Counted from the first letter of the stretch, positions 16,960 through 26,896 are shown. The stretch is DNA of 64,000 nt from Desulfobulbaceae bacterium (GCA_019163135.1 JAFLKR010000051.1:1-64000), one strand, 5' to 3'. Numbers and translations: made by a program. The notes: a model not told the origin generated them from the sequence alone.

Positions 16960-17312
16960 TAAAAAATTGAACAGTTTAGTTTTGTCGGTTCTTTTTTACT
17001 ATTCGTGGAAATGTTTGATATGGCGCTTGACTGTCCTGAGCTTTTCATTTAATCATCGCTCTGCCTGTAGCCGTAAAAACGGATCACGATGGTAGGATGC
17101 GCGAACTGATGCAGGACCAAGCGAATTTACCTTATCCTTCTGCACCTCCTGCTTGTTTTCTCCACAGGAAACCTGTTATAAATTTTTGGATTATTTTTTC
17201 ATTCTTTCGCGTTATCCCCTCTAATTTTTCATCACTATCCTCTGGGGAATATGTTTTCTGCCAGAATGCCGTCGCTGACCATGCTTAACACCCTCAACCT
17301 GTCTAGCTGATT
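16960..17312. other. Gene-free gap between recO and ndvB
   Basis: The 353 bp are AT-rich with pyrimidine runs and no strong hairpin with a T tract. A 63-codon plus-strand frame at 17097-17288 has no recognisable start context or family signature and I do not call it. The promoter of the ndvB-like gene is presumably here. Confidence 0.4.
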
Positions 17313-19922
17313 ATGAACCGTTCCAGCCTTATCATTACCATTATCATGGGATGCCTTGCCGTATTACTCTGGAAAGTCGTCAATGCGCCCAACATGGAGC
17401 CCCCTTGGCCATCAAAAATACAGGGATTTTCTTTCTCACCCTTCCGCGAGGGACAATCCCCCAGTAAAAAGATTTACCCATCGGTTGAGGAAATCGACCG
17501 AGATCTGGCGGTACTGGCCGGTGATGTCCATGCGGTCAGATCCTACACCGTTGAAGACAACCTCGCCGAGATCCCCCGCCTGGCCGCCGCCAGGGGGCTA
17601 AACGTCGTCTTAGGGGCGTGGATTGCCACGGACGAAAAAGAGAATGAGGAACAGGTCGAAAAACTGATCAAAATTTACCGGGAAAATCACCGGAACATCG
17701 TTCGGGTCCTGGTCGGCAACGAAGTGCTGCTTCGCGCTGACCAGACCGTTGATCAGGTGATTCATTATATTGATACCGCCAAAAAATCCATCTGGCAAAA
17801 AGTCAGTATCGCCGAACCCTGGCACGTCTGGCTGCAGAACCCGAAACTGGTTGAACATGTCGATTTTATAGCTGTCCACCTGCTGCCCTACTGGGAAGGA
17901 ATCCCTATCGATGAGGCCGTGGATTATTGCGTGATGCGCTATAACGAGTTGCGCAAGGCCTATCCCGATAAAGAGATCATTATCGCAGAGATTGGATGGC
18001 CCAGCGCCGGACGAATCCGTCAAGGCGCCGTTCCCAGCCCGACCAATCAAGCCAAATTTCTGCGGCGTTTTCTCGATGTCGCTGAAAAAAACAATTACAC
18101 CTATTACATCATGGAAGCCTTTGACCAGATCTGGAAAAAGGATCTTGAAGGGGAAGCGGGCAGCCAATGGGGTGTCTACAATGATGAACGGCAACCTAAA
18201 TTTGAATTCACCCAACCGGTTATCAGGATTCCCCAGTGGCGGGAGCTGGCCGCCATCAGTATCGCTTTGGCTGTCCTGATCCTGCTCCTGTTATTCAGAG
18301 ACAGCAAAGGACTGCTGGATCGCGGCCGCGGTTTTCTTGCTATTGTTGCCTACGCCATCACCACCTTTGCCGTATGGGTGGTCTATGATTTCCAGTCCCA
18401 GTACATGACGGCCTCATCCTTGCTGGTCGGCATTGTCCTGCTCATTGCCGCCACCGGCGCGATCCTCGTTATCCTGGCAGAGGCGCACGAATGGGCGGAA
18501 TCGCTGTGGACCCACAAATGGCGGCGCCTTCCCCAACAGGTTGAAGCCGTTGCCGATGACGATCTACCGATGGTGTCGATCCATGTCCCAGCCTATAACG
18601 AACCACCGGACATGATGATCCAGACAATCAATGCCTTGGCGGAATTGGATTACCCGCGGTTTGAAGTTCTGGTCATCGATAACAACACCAAAGACCCGGC
18701 GGTCTGGGAACCGGTGGCAGCGCATTGCCAGACCATGGGCCCGCGTTTTCGATTTTTCCATGTGGCCCCGCTCGCCGGTTTCAAAGCAGGCGCCCTCAAC
18801 TATGCTCTTCGAGAAACAGCTCCAGAGGCGGAAGTGGTGGCGGTCATAGACAGTGATTATCTGGTGGAACCCAATTGGCTCCGGGCCTTAACACCTAACT
18901 TCGCCGATGAGAACATGGCCATCGTCCAAGCCCCTCAGGATTACAGAGACGCCGACGAAAACACCTTCAAAGCCATGTGCATGGCCGAGTATCGCGGATT
19001 TTTCCAGATCGGCATGGTGACCCGCAATGAACGCAATGCCATCATTCAACACGGCACCATGACCATGGTGCGACGCAAAGTGCTCGATGAGGTGGGGGGC
19101 TGGGCGGAATGGTGCATAACCGAAGACGCGGAACTGGGGTTGCGAATCTTCGAAAAAGGCTACGCGGCCTGCTATGTGCCGCACAGTTACGGCAAAGGCC
19201 TGATGCCCGACACCTTCCTCGACTATAAGAAGCAGCGCTTCCGCTGGGCCTATGGCTCCGTGCTCATCCTCCGCCATCATATGATGGCGATGTTCGGCCT
19301 GGCCAAGACCAAACTGACCCGAGGTCAGCGCTACCATTTTCTTGCCGGTTGGCTCCCCTGGTTCGCCGATGGCATCAACATGCTGTTTAACATCTTAGCC
19401 TTGGGCTGGTCCTGGGGCATGATGATTTTCCCGGAATATTTATCGCCGCCGCATATTGTCTTTGCCGGTCTCCCGATAGCTCTATTCTTTTTCAAAAGCT
19501 TAAAGATGTATTTTCTCTACCGCCGCAGACTGGACGCTACTCGCCGCCAAAGCCTTGCCGCCGGTCTGGCGGGCCTGGCCCTGTCGCACACCATCGCCAG
19601 AGCCATGCTCACAGGGTTCCTCACGCGCCGTATCGGCTTTTTCCGTACCCCCAAAAAGGCGCAGGCCAATGCCTTTTTTAAGGCGCTGGGGGATGCCCGC
19701 GAAGAACTGCTATTCGCCCTGGCGCTTATCCTGGCGATTATCGGGGTATTAATGCGGGAAGACGGCGACATGCTCGACGTACGCATATGGACGCTGGTGC
19801 TGGCTATCCAGGCTATTCCCTACAGCGCAGCGGTCATAATCTCTTTAATCAGTGGTCTGCCGAAGTTACCGGCAAAACTGGTTGGAGTTATGGCCCCGCT
19901 GCAGGGGGTAAAAAACGATTAA
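17313..19922 (+). CDS. ndvB: NdvB-type beta-glucan synthase: GH17 transglycosylase fused to GT2 glycosyltransferase
   Basis: The 869-residue membrane enzyme begins with a signal anchor (residues 5-25), then an outward GH17 domain (about 35-300) with the acid/base VGNE (Glu137) and nucleophile AEIGWPSAG (Glu226). Transmembrane spans at about 311-330, 340-360 and 368-388 lead to a cytoplasmic processive GT2 domain (about 418-650) with IDSD (Asp513, Asp515), the TED catalytic motif (Asp605) and QRFRW (641-645). Further spans end the protein. The order and length match NdvB of Pseudomonas aeruginosa, which makes cyclic beta-1,3-glucans tied to biofilm tolerance. In this family GT2 extends beta-glucan from UDP-glucose and GH17 branches or closes it. 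Galactose/UDP-glucose epimerase galE lies 10 kb away. Its stop overlaps the convergent SNF2 stop. Confidence 0.85.
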   Translation: MNRSSLIITIIMGCLAVLLWKVVNAPNMEPPWPSKIQGFSFSPFREGQSPSKKIYPSVEEIDRDLAVLAGDVHAVRSYTVEDNLAEIPRLAAARGLNVVLGAWIATDEKENEEQVEKLIKIYRENHRNIVRVLVGNEVLLRADQTVDQVIHYIDTAKKSIWQKVSIAEPWHVWLQNPKLVEHVDFIAVHLLPYWEGIPIDEAVDYCVMRYNELRKAYPDKEIIIAEIGWPSAGRIRQGAVPSPTNQAKFLRRFLDVAEKNNYTYYIMEAFDQIWKKDLEGEAGSQWGVYNDERQPKFEFTQPVIRIPQWRELAAISIALAVLILLLLFRDSKGLLDRGRGFLAIVAYAITTFAVWVVYDFQSQYMTASSLLVGIVLLIAATGAILVILAEAHEWAESLWTHKWRRLPQQVEAVADDDLPMVSIHVPAYNEPPDMMIQTINALAELDYPRFEVLVIDNNTKDPAVWEPVAAHCQTMGPRFRFFHVAPLAGFKAGALNYALRETAPEAEVVAVIDSDYLVEPNWLRALTPNFADENMAIVQAPQDYRDADENTFKAMCMAEYRGFFQIGMVTRNERNAIIQHGTMTMVRRKVLDEVGGWAEWCITEDAELGLRIFEKGYAACYVPHSYGKGLMPDTFLDYKKQRFRWAYGSVLILRHHMMAMFGLAKTKLTRGQRYHFLAGWLPWFADGINMLFNILALGWSWGMMIFPEYLSPPHIVFAGLPIALFFFKSLKMYFLYRRRLDATRRQSLAAGLAGLALSHTIARAMLTGFLTRRIGFFRTPKKAQANAFFKALGDAREELLFALALILAIIGVLMREDGDMLDVRIWTLVLAIQAIPYSAAVIISLISGLPKLPAKLVGVMAPLQGVKND

Positions 19923-22900
19923 CTGGACCGGATCAGTTCGAGGAGTTCTTCGGTACTGATCCGGGTACTGACATCGGCGCCTTCCAGCAGAGAGTTGGCC
20001 AAATCACGTTTCTCCTGATGCAACCGGACAATCTTCTCTTCAATGGTATGGGCTGTGACCAGACGGTAAACGGTGACCGGTCGTTTTTGACCTATGCGAT
20101 GCGCCCGGTCAGCGGCCTGATCCTCAACCGCAGGATTCCACCAGGGATCCATATGGATGACGTAATCGGCAGCGGTCAAGTTCAGCCCCAAACCGCCGGC
20201 CTTCAGGCTGATCAGGAAAAGATCGCCCTCGCCGGCCTGAAAACTCTCGACTTGCTGCTGCCGCTCTTTTGCCGGGGTAGTGCCGTCAAGGTATTTATAG
20301 TATATGCCCTGTTCATCGAGGTAAGCCCGAATCAGGGCAAGGTGCCCGGTGAACTGGCTAAAAACCAGCGCCTTATGCCCCCCTCCTAGTAACTCCTCCA
20401 CCACTTCGGCAAATACCTGCAATTTAGTTGAGGGGATAGTAACCTGCTCATCTATGAGCTTCGGATGACAGCAGGCACGGCGCAACCGCATGATTTCCGC
20501 CAGAATCCGCAGATGCCGTCCGGTCTTTTCGCTACTCCCTTCGATATTCTCGATGGCCTGCTGTCGCAGCGCCTCGTAAAATTGCAACTCCTCCGGCGCC
20601 ATCTCCACCCGCAGGGTTATCTCGGTCCGAGGCGGCAACTCTTCCAGGACCTGTGATTTGATCCGTCGCAGCATAAAAGGCCTGATCAATTTTTTCAGAG
20701 TCCTTCGGGCCTCTCGATCGTGATATTTCTCAATGGGAATCCCAAAGCGCCGGTTAAACTGCTTGTAGGTTCCCAGGAGGCCTGGGTTAGTGAACGCAAA
20801 GAGATTCCAGAGCTCTCCTAGATGATTTTCAATCGGGGTGCCGGTGGTGATCAGCCGAAAACTCGCATCCAAACGCATGGCAGCCTTAGAACGCTTGGTC
20901 GCTGCGTTTTTGATGGCCTGGGCCTCGTCGAGCACAATCGATTGCCAGTGGACCTGTGACAGCAACTCGATTTCTTGCTGCAAAAGGGTGTAACTGGTAA
21001 CCAGCATGTCAAACTTGCCCAGGGAGGCAATCACTTCGTCCCTATTCAGTTCGGAAAACATGTGGAAATTAAGAGTCGGGGCAAACCGGTTAACCTCCGT
21101 CTCCCAGTTCATGCACACCGACGTGGGGGCGACCACCAAAGTCGGTCCCAGATGCCCCCGACTCAGGATAACTGCAATCGCCTGCAAGGTCTTGCCCAAG
21201 CCCATATCATCGGCCAGACAGGCCCCCACCCCCAGATGGGCCAACCGACTCATCCAGACAAACCCCTCTTTCTGATAATCGCGCAGTTCAGCTTTCAGGG
21301 TCGAGGGTACCTTGGGGGTCAGATCCTGGGCCTCGGAAATCGACTGCAACCGCTGCCGCCACCCTTTATCCGCAGTGGTCTGGGCTTGATGAGTCAGTTC
21401 TTCCAGGGCAATGGCGGCCAGAGGATGAATCTTGACCTCGGTCTCGTTACCCGGTTGATTGTTGCCATACAGGATGAGTTCTTCCAACCGGTTGCGAAAT
21501 TCCTGGGTTAAGGCGAGAAACTGCCCTTCCCCCATCGGGATAAAGCGGCTTCTGGTTTCCCGGACCTTGTCCAGTAAGGTTTTGAGTTCCATAACCTCAT
21601 CCTGGTCGATTTCCAGTTGGCCCGACAGGGTAAACCAATCCTGTTGGCTGGTGCGGATATTGAGATTGAGTTGATTGACGCCAGCCTGCCGGCGTACCGC
21701 CAATTTCTCTCCCTCCGGCCATTCGAGAATTACCCGCTCTTTGATTTCCTCGATCTCCAGCAGGACCTGCAGGCACTCTTCGGGATCGAGCAAGTGCCAT
21801 TCCCGTTTATTTTCCTGCTCAAAATCAATGGCAAGGTCGAGCATGGGGCAGCTTTCTTCGATCTCTCTGGCTTTTTCCTCTTCCAGGCGCAAATTGCGCT
21901 TGGTCCGCAACCGTTTGCCGTCAATCTCGGCCATGAGATTGGCCACCCCGACGCCGGGTTTGAGATAGGGACCGCCACCGGTAAAGGGACGGACGAACAA
22001 CTCAATCCGAAATCCGCTGCCATAGGGAATGATATGGATATAGATGGTAGGATCGCTTTCGACAAGGTCGGCGGGCACACCTTCGCTGGGAACCTCAATA
22101 GCTGAGTGTACCGTCATGAAGGAGGCGATGTTGCCGATGGCGTCAAGCACTTGACGACTTGCGGCCAAGGGCACATGCAGGCCGTCACGGCCGGTGATTT
22201 CGGCGACCTTCCGGTGTTCATCGCTGATCTGGATAATGCGGAAGCGGGTGGGGGTTTCCGGCCAGACCGCGATGGGCTGTTCGCCGATATCCTGGTAAAA
22301 ATGGATAAAAAGCGTATCGCCTTGGCGCTCAACTACCAACTCCGGTTCCCCGGCGACAATTTCGACCGGCGTCTGCGGGGATAGTCTGAGAAACACCAGG
22401 GGGTGTCCTACCAAGAAGGGCAGCGCTTTGCCGAGATCAAAAACATACCCCCCATTTTTAACGCCCCCTCCCTCGACCTGATACAGGGCTGTACAGACCT
22501 GCCGATCCTGACTGGTCAGATAATCGAGTTCTTTGGTCAGAAGTCGATTGTAGGCAAGGGTCCGCCCTTTGGTCCAATTGCCTCCTGCAGCCTTTTTCTG
22601 TTCTTTGGCAATCAACTCCAGCGTGCCATCAACGTATTCGACCAACCAGCAAAGCCGGGTCGATCGCTCCGGTTCCCTGATCCGACTGGTTACTTCGATC
22701 AGGTTTTGCAGGCTCTGTTTCCAGGAGGCATGAGGGGAGATGATATGAGTAAGAAACCTACAATTCAACTGTGCCGACAGTTCCTGCGCTGTTGCTTTCA
22801 TTGCCACTTGGCTACTGTCAAGGGTGGCCAGCAGTTCGGCTGATTCCATCGCGACCCACAGAAAATTATTATCCTGGGCCTGTCGATGCAGTTTCTGTAA

Positions 22901-24112
22901 GATATTCTGAAAATTCGGGGGGATTTCGACCCCTATCCAGTGCAGAGAGAGGATGGCCACTAGGGATGTCAGGCTCCGTTCATCGGCTACCAGATCTTCG
23001 GTCAGCGCCAACATGTCGGGCATGAGGTCACCGGGTGAACAGATTACCGCATCAAGGAAACGAAAAGGCACCTCCTCGGGACAAGCATTACAACGCTTGA
23101 GCACTGTGGCGACAGCCTGACGCGCCCGATCGCGATCCCCCTCCATATCTCTGGCCAGTAGGGAAAAAATGCAGAACAATCCTGTAATTCCGAGAAAAAA
23201 AGAGGGCTCGGCTCCTGCATATAACTGCAACTGCTTAAGGTCTTCGGCAAATAGACGCAAGGCCTCCTCGGTATCTCCACTTAGAAACGCCGCGGAACCG
23301 GCAAAACCCGAGCCTAAAAACGAATCGTGATGCTGGTGAAGGAGACGGCGCAAATCATCCAGACGACCTTGCAGCAGATAACAGCTGGCCAGTAATCGGC
23401 GAAAGGGCACACGTTCATCCGCAGCCACGGTCTGGGATTGTTCATCCTCGAGATATGTGAGAATATTGGGGAAATGACGCAACCTTTCCAAGGAATACCG
23501 GACCACCAGATCCAAGAGAAAAAATTGCAGCGAACCGGGCAGTTCACCAAACCAAACCGGGTCAAAAGCATGCGCGGCCACCAAAACAGCCGGTGGATCG
23601 GTATCAAGATACCGGTGACATCCTCCTTCAATGAAAACCGAGGCTTCGTCGAGTTTATCAAAATCCTGGCTATACAGACCGATACGAAATTGCCGCATCG
23701 CCCGCCAGCAGCGGGTGGGCCATTTTCCGTGGGTATAATCGACCGGAGCCGTTTTTTCGACAAAGGTGGACAGTAAGGCAAAACGATGACCGGCAACAGC
23801 CTGCCGGGTCAGTAATTCAGCCAGTACCGGAGGACATTGATTTTTTCCGTTTAAAAATCCTTTTCGCCGAAGGCGGGAAAGCATCTCACCGATCTCTTCG
23901 GCATTCGGACGCCGATCCTCGAACAGCGTGGGATCCAGAGAGGCAACGCATCTCGCAAGAAATCCGGCGGAGACCGGCTCGTAAATAATGGAGATCAACT
24001 GCAGCAGCAGTTGTTCTGCTGCGCTCAGGGTAGAGACAGCCAGGAGATCACCGGAAGCCCGGGATACAGCAGCCAAAGATGAGGGTGGGGGAACTTCCTT
24101 GATTTCTTTCAA
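19919..24112 (-). CDS. Large SNF2/RapA-like helicase with unknown N-terminal region
   Basis: A 1,397-residue ATP-dependent DNA translocase. The C-terminal 460 residues are a complete SNF2 motor: DDMGLGKT (Walker A, about 968-975), DEAQ (1062-1065), TGTPIEN, the HELICc VFSQFTGHL segment and AADRAHRIGQ arginine finger motif. The first ~900 residues show no domain I can name; they are not SWIM or HEPN by eye. Bacterial SNF2 proteins of the HepA class recycle RNA polymerase or act in stress; a defence role is possible but no methylase, nuclease or other partner gene adjoins. The start is TTG, with an in-frame stop eight codons upstream and only a distant AGGA, so translation may be weak. Stop codons of this gene and ndvB overlap in TTAA. 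Confidence 0.85.
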   Translation of the reverse strand: MKEIKEVPPPSSLAAVSRASGDLLAVSTLSAAEQLLLQLISIIYEPVSAGFLARCVASLDPTLFEDRRPNAEEIGEMLSRLRRKGFLNGKNQCPPVLAELLTRQAVAGHRFALLSTFVEKTAPVDYTHGKWPTRCWRAMRQFRIGLYSQDFDKLDEASVFIEGGCHRYLDTDPPAVLVAAHAFDPVWFGELPGSLQFFLLDLVVRYSLERLRHFPNILTYLEDEQSQTVAADERVPFRRLLASCYLLQGRLDDLRRLLHQHHDSFLGSGFAGSAAFLSGDTEEALRLFAEDLKQLQLYAGAEPSFFLGITGLFCIFSLLARDMEGDRDRARQAVATVLKRCNACPEEVPFRFLDAVICSPGDLMPDMLALTEDLVADERSLTSLVAILSLHWIGVEIPPNFQNILQKLHRQAQDNNFLWVAMESAELLATLDSSQVAMKATAQELSAQLNCRFLTHIISPHASWKQSLQNLIEVTSRIREPERSTRLCWLVEYVDGTLELIAKEQKKAAGGNWTKGRTLAYNRLLTKELDYLTSQDRQVCTALYQVEGGGVKNGGYVFDLGKALPFLVGHPLVFLRLSPQTPVEIVAGEPELVVERQGDTLFIHFYQDIGEQPIAVWPETPTRFRIIQISDEHRKVAEITGRDGLHVPLAASRQVLDAIGNIASFMTVHSAIEVPSEGVPADLVESDPTIYIHIIPYGSGFRIELFVRPFTGGGPYLKPGVGVANLMAEIDGKRLRTKRNLRLEEEKAREIEESCPMLDLAIDFEQENKREWHLLDPEECLQVLLEIEEIKERVILEWPEGEKLAVRRQAGVNQLNLNIRTSQQDWFTLSGQLEIDQDEVMELKTLLDKVRETRSRFIPMGEGQFLALTQEFRNRLEELILYGNNQPGNETEVKIHPLAAIALEELTHQAQTTADKGWRQRLQSISEAQDLTPKVPSTLKAELRDYQKEGFVWMSRLAHLGVGACLADDMGLGKTLQAIAVILSRGHLGPTLVVAPTSVCMNWETEVNRFAPTLNFHMFSELNRDEVIASLGKFDMLVTSYTLLQQEIELLSQVHWQSIVLDEAQAIKNAATKRSKAAMRLDASFRLITTGTPIENHLGELWNLFAFTNPGLLGTYKQFNRRFGIPIEKYHDREARRTLKKLIRPFMLRRIKSQVLEELPPRTEITLRVEMAPEELQFYEALRQQAIENIEGSSEKTGRHLRILAEIMRLRRACCHPKLIDEQVTIPSTKLQVFAEVVEELLGGGHKALVFSQFTGHLALIRAYLDEQGIYYKYLDGTTPAKERQQQVESFQAGEGDLFLISLKAGGLGLNLTAADYVIHMDPWWNPAVEDQAADRAHRIGQKRPVTVYRLVTAHTIEEKIVRLHQEKRDLANSLLEGADVSTRISTEELLELIRSS

Positions 24113-24321
24113 AATATTTTTTGTTTCCTGCAGTTACGCTTGTTGTCCATGGGTAACAGACAGGGGAGACCATGGAGTGGCTTATGGGGGTGGTGTTCCA
24201 TTGTACATACCGATTACACCAACTCTACAAGCACTGATGATCTGGATATATTTCAGGATAAATTTACGATTCGCCGACGCTTTGATTGCGGTGCGACACC
24301 GCAAGATCCTATTCGCCGCTG

Positions 24322-26199
24322 TTACTGCAACATTTTGACATTCGTCCAAATTTTCGCTTGTTTCCTCAATTGATCCAGCCAGTCAGCCATCAGTTTATTT
24401 TTATGGGCGGCAAGTAACTGCTGTTCGAGGTTCCGGCGCTTGATTTCATCCATCCCCTCTTGAGCCGGACGGGAATCCACAATTTGATAGATATAAAATT
24501 CGTTATCCATCGCGAAGGCCTTCTCTGGGTATGCCTCCTTACCGACTTGGGAATAAGCATTTTGCCGAATCTGATCGGGAAGGGCACCCGAGGGACCCTG
24601 CCTTTTTATATATGCAGTTTCCTTTTTCTCCTGCCCCGCCGGCCAACTCTGCTGTTCCTTAACTTTTTTCAGCAAATCTTCAGCAGCAAGACGAGCCAGC
24701 TCAACACTTTTCTCTTTCTTAAAATCAGTAACAACCTGTTCGCGAACCGCGGACAGTTCGGGCACCACCGCCACCTTAATATCATCAACAAAAATAATGG
24801 CATAGCCATTTTCGGTTTCGACAATGGAACTCAGTTCACCCTTCCGCAACCCAAAAGCCGCCTGCAAAAAAGCATCGTTCCGAACCACACTGTCCTGCGG
24901 CGGGTTGATTTGCGCAAAAAAATCGGTCCGTTTTACAATGGACCCACTTTTTTCACTGTACTTGGCCAGGCTGCCAGCCTTGATGATATCTTCATAGGCG
25001 GTCGACACCTTTTTAAAGGTAATCGCTTTGACCGCCTGCTGCTCAAGCTCTTTGCGGATCGAAGCTCTGACCTCGCCAAAAGATTGCATCTTTTCCGGAA
25101 TTACATCCTCGAGCTTAATAATATGGTACCCAAAAGAGGTCTCAACCAGCCCGCTAACCTCTCCTTTTTTCAAGTTGAAAACGGTTTCTTCAAAGGCCTG
25201 CACCATTTTTCCTCGACTGAAAAACCCAAGATCGCCGCCATTGTTTTTGGTCGAATCTTCAGAAAATTGACGGGCAAGTTGAGCGAAATCGCCTCCTTTT
25301 CTGATTTGATTCAGCACATTTTCCGCTTCGCTCTTTTTGGCAGCCCTAAGTTCCGGGCCTTCTTCGGTTGCCGCCTTAATCAGAATGTGCCGAGCCCGTC
25401 GCTGTTCAGGTGTGTTATATCTGCTTGCATTCTCTTGATAGTATTGCTGTATGGCCTCATCACCGATTGCCACCTGCTTCAAATCATCGTCGTAATTGAA
25501 AAAGAGATATTGCAGTTTGCTTTGGGGCGGGAATTTATAGTTCTGGTTTCTGGTTGCATACCAGGCTTGTAATCCTTCTTCATCCACCTTGACCTGGGGT
25601 AAATAGTCCGCACTCTTGAATACAGCCCAGGCCAGTTTAATTTCCAGATCAATGTAATCGACCCAATCCCGAACCTCTTTCTCAGAAATTTTGGCGAAAG
25701 ACCCCAGGAGGTTAATCACCCGATTAACCAGCAGATCATTCTTAATGCCGGTTTCAAAGGCCGTGGGCGACAATCGGTTACGTTCGAGTATTGCTTTATA
25801 TTGCGCAAGATCAAACCGACCACCGGTTTTAAAAACTTCCATCTCTTGGATTTTTCTCTGGGTCGCCTCGTTACTGATCACCACACCTATTTTCTCGGCG
25901 CCCTGACGCAACAACTCTGACTGAATGAGCTGATTGAGTACTTGTTCCTTCAAGCCGATGCTTTCCAGAAACCCCTGCGGCATCTGCCCCCCAAGCTGTT
26001 GCTTGTAGGTTTCCACTGCCTGCTCGTAATTTTTCTGAAAGTCGCGGTAAGAAATTTCCTTACCGTTGACGACGGCCAATGCATTGGGGTTATTATTGAG
26101 ATTGGAACCGACACCCCAGAAAACGAAAACAACGGCGATCACAACAACGATCACCTGAATAATGATTGACTGGGCGTTTTTCCTTAAAATATTCAGCAT
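24322..26199 (-). CDS. ppiD: PpiD-like membrane-anchored parvulin chaperone
   Basis: A 625-residue inner-membrane folding factor that faces the periplasm. The chosen ATG gives MLNILRKNAQSIIIQ, a short cytoplasmic basic tail followed by one membrane span (about 10-35), as in PpiD. A SurA_N_3-type helical domain and the parvulin domain (RRARHILIKAATEEGPELR ... GDLGFFSRGKMVQAFEE, about residues 255-355) follow. A second parvulin-like segment at about 440-500 (AFGLRKGELSSIVETENGYAI) is degenerate. An in-frame ATG at 26244 would put 15 basic residues before the anchor with no better site. It is the upstream neighbour of the SNF2 gene with 209 bases between, and transcription is probably separate. 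Confidence 0.9.
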   Translation of the reverse strand: MLNILRKNAQSIIIQVIVVVIAVVFVFWGVGSNLNNNPNALAVVNGKEISYRDFQKNYEQAVETYKQQLGGQMPQGFLESIGLKEQVLNQLIQSELLRQGAEKIGVVISNEATQRKIQEMEVFKTGGRFDLAQYKAILERNRLSPTAFETGIKNDLLVNRVINLLGSFAKISEKEVRDWVDYIDLEIKLAWAVFKSADYLPQVKVDEEGLQAWYATRNQNYKFPPQSKLQYLFFNYDDDLKQVAIGDEAIQQYYQENASRYNTPEQRRARHILIKAATEEGPELRAAKKSEAENVLNQIRKGGDFAQLARQFSEDSTKNNGGDLGFFSRGKMVQAFEETVFNLKKGEVSGLVETSFGYHIIKLEDVIPEKMQSFGEVRASIRKELEQQAVKAITFKKVSTAYEDIIKAGSLAKYSEKSGSIVKRTDFFAQINPPQDSVVRNDAFLQAAFGLRKGELSSIVETENGYAIIFVDDIKVAVVPELSAVREQVVTDFKKEKSVELARLAAEDLLKKVKEQQSWPAGQEKKETAYIKRQGPSGALPDQIRQNAYSQVGKEAYPEKAFAMDNEFYIYQIVDSRPAQEGMDEIKRRNLEQQLLAAHKNKLMADWLDQLRKQAKIWTNVKMLQ

Positions 26200-26352
26200 G
26201 ATACACCTTGTCCTCGGTCCAATATTAACAGAACGCCGCTTCACTTGAAGCGAGCATTATGTTCAATTTCTCAGCAAGTTACCAGTGAAAAATGCATAAC
26301 GACCCTGGCAATTAACGCTTAATGCTTCATTTAAAAAAATCAGGGTGTTTGC

Positions 26353-26382
26353 TTGACAAAGCCCACCCCCTATAGTAAGAAT
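26353..26382 (+). promoter_or_regulatory. Candidate dsrC promoter
   Basis: TTGACA at 26353-26358 matches the sigma-70 -35 consensus exactly. A -10 at normal spacing would be TAAGAA or AAGAAT at 26376-26382; the better-looking TATAGT at 26371 is only 12 bases away, too close. The dsrC ribosome site follows about 55 bases later. Confidence 0.45.
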
Positions 26383-26450
26383 CTGATGATTTTTTAAATT
26401 AGGATTTCATTTACTCATCCATAATTAACAATTTGGCCAAGGAGGAACAC

Positions 26451-26771
26451 ATGGCAACTATCGAGCACAAAGGAAAAAACTACGAGGTGGACGAAGACGG
26501 ATTCCTGCTGAAAGGTGCGGAAGAGTGGGACGAAAACTGGGTTGACTACGTAAAAAGCGTAGAAGGCATCGTAGACATCACCGATGAGCATCAGAAAGTT
26601 ATCGATGCTCTTCAGGAGTACTACAAGAAAAACGGTATCGCCCCTATGGTCCGTATCCTTTCTAAGACCACCGGTTTCCCTCTGAAACGCATCTACGAGC
26701 TGTTCCCCTCAGGACCTGGTAAAGGCGCCTGTAAGATGGCTGGATTACCGAAACCGACCGGTTGTGTCTGA
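26451..26771 (+). CDS. dsrC: DsrC sulfur-carrier protein
   Basis: Cytoplasmic substrate and product carrier of dissimilatory sulfite reductase; its C-terminal trisulfide is reduced by the DsrMKJOP complex. The 106 residues start at an ATG with AAGGAGG five to six bases upstream; a TTG at 26433 would place the ribosome site inside the gene. The TusE/DsrC fold is clear (YEVDEDGFLL, EEWDENW, FPSGPGKGACKMAG) and both key tail cysteines are present: Cys94 and the penultimate Cys105, eleven residues apart. Two cysteines separate true DsrC from TusE, which keeps only the last one. It stands alone with its own promoter and terminator; dsrAB is not in the window, which is common in sulfate reducers. 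Confidence 0.96.
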   Translation: MATIEHKGKNYEVDEDGFLLKGAEEWDENWVDYVKSVEGIVDITDEHQKVIDALQEYYKKNGIAPMVRILSKTTGFPLKRIYELFPSGPGKGACKMAGLPKPTGCV

Positions 26772-26795
26772 TCTACCGCTTTAAGCTATCATTGT

Positions 26796-26830
26796 AAAAA
26801 AAGGCTGCCCCTCAAGGCAGCCTTTTTTTT
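26796..26830 (+). terminator. dsrC terminator
   Basis: Arms 26796-26809 and 26816-26829 form a strong stem with a six-base loop and end in eight Ts. The A run on the 5' side gives it some bidirectional character, for the convergent zinc-ribbon gene. Confidence 0.92.
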
Positions 26831-26896
26831 AACTTTCCCCTGCATCAATCAGGCCCGACGGCTTGCCCGCCGCCAGAGCCGACACACAGTCCCTCG

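Noticed and set aside
17097-17288. 63-codon frame between recO and ndvB
   Set aside because: No ribosome site of note, no family match and AT-rich; likely chance.
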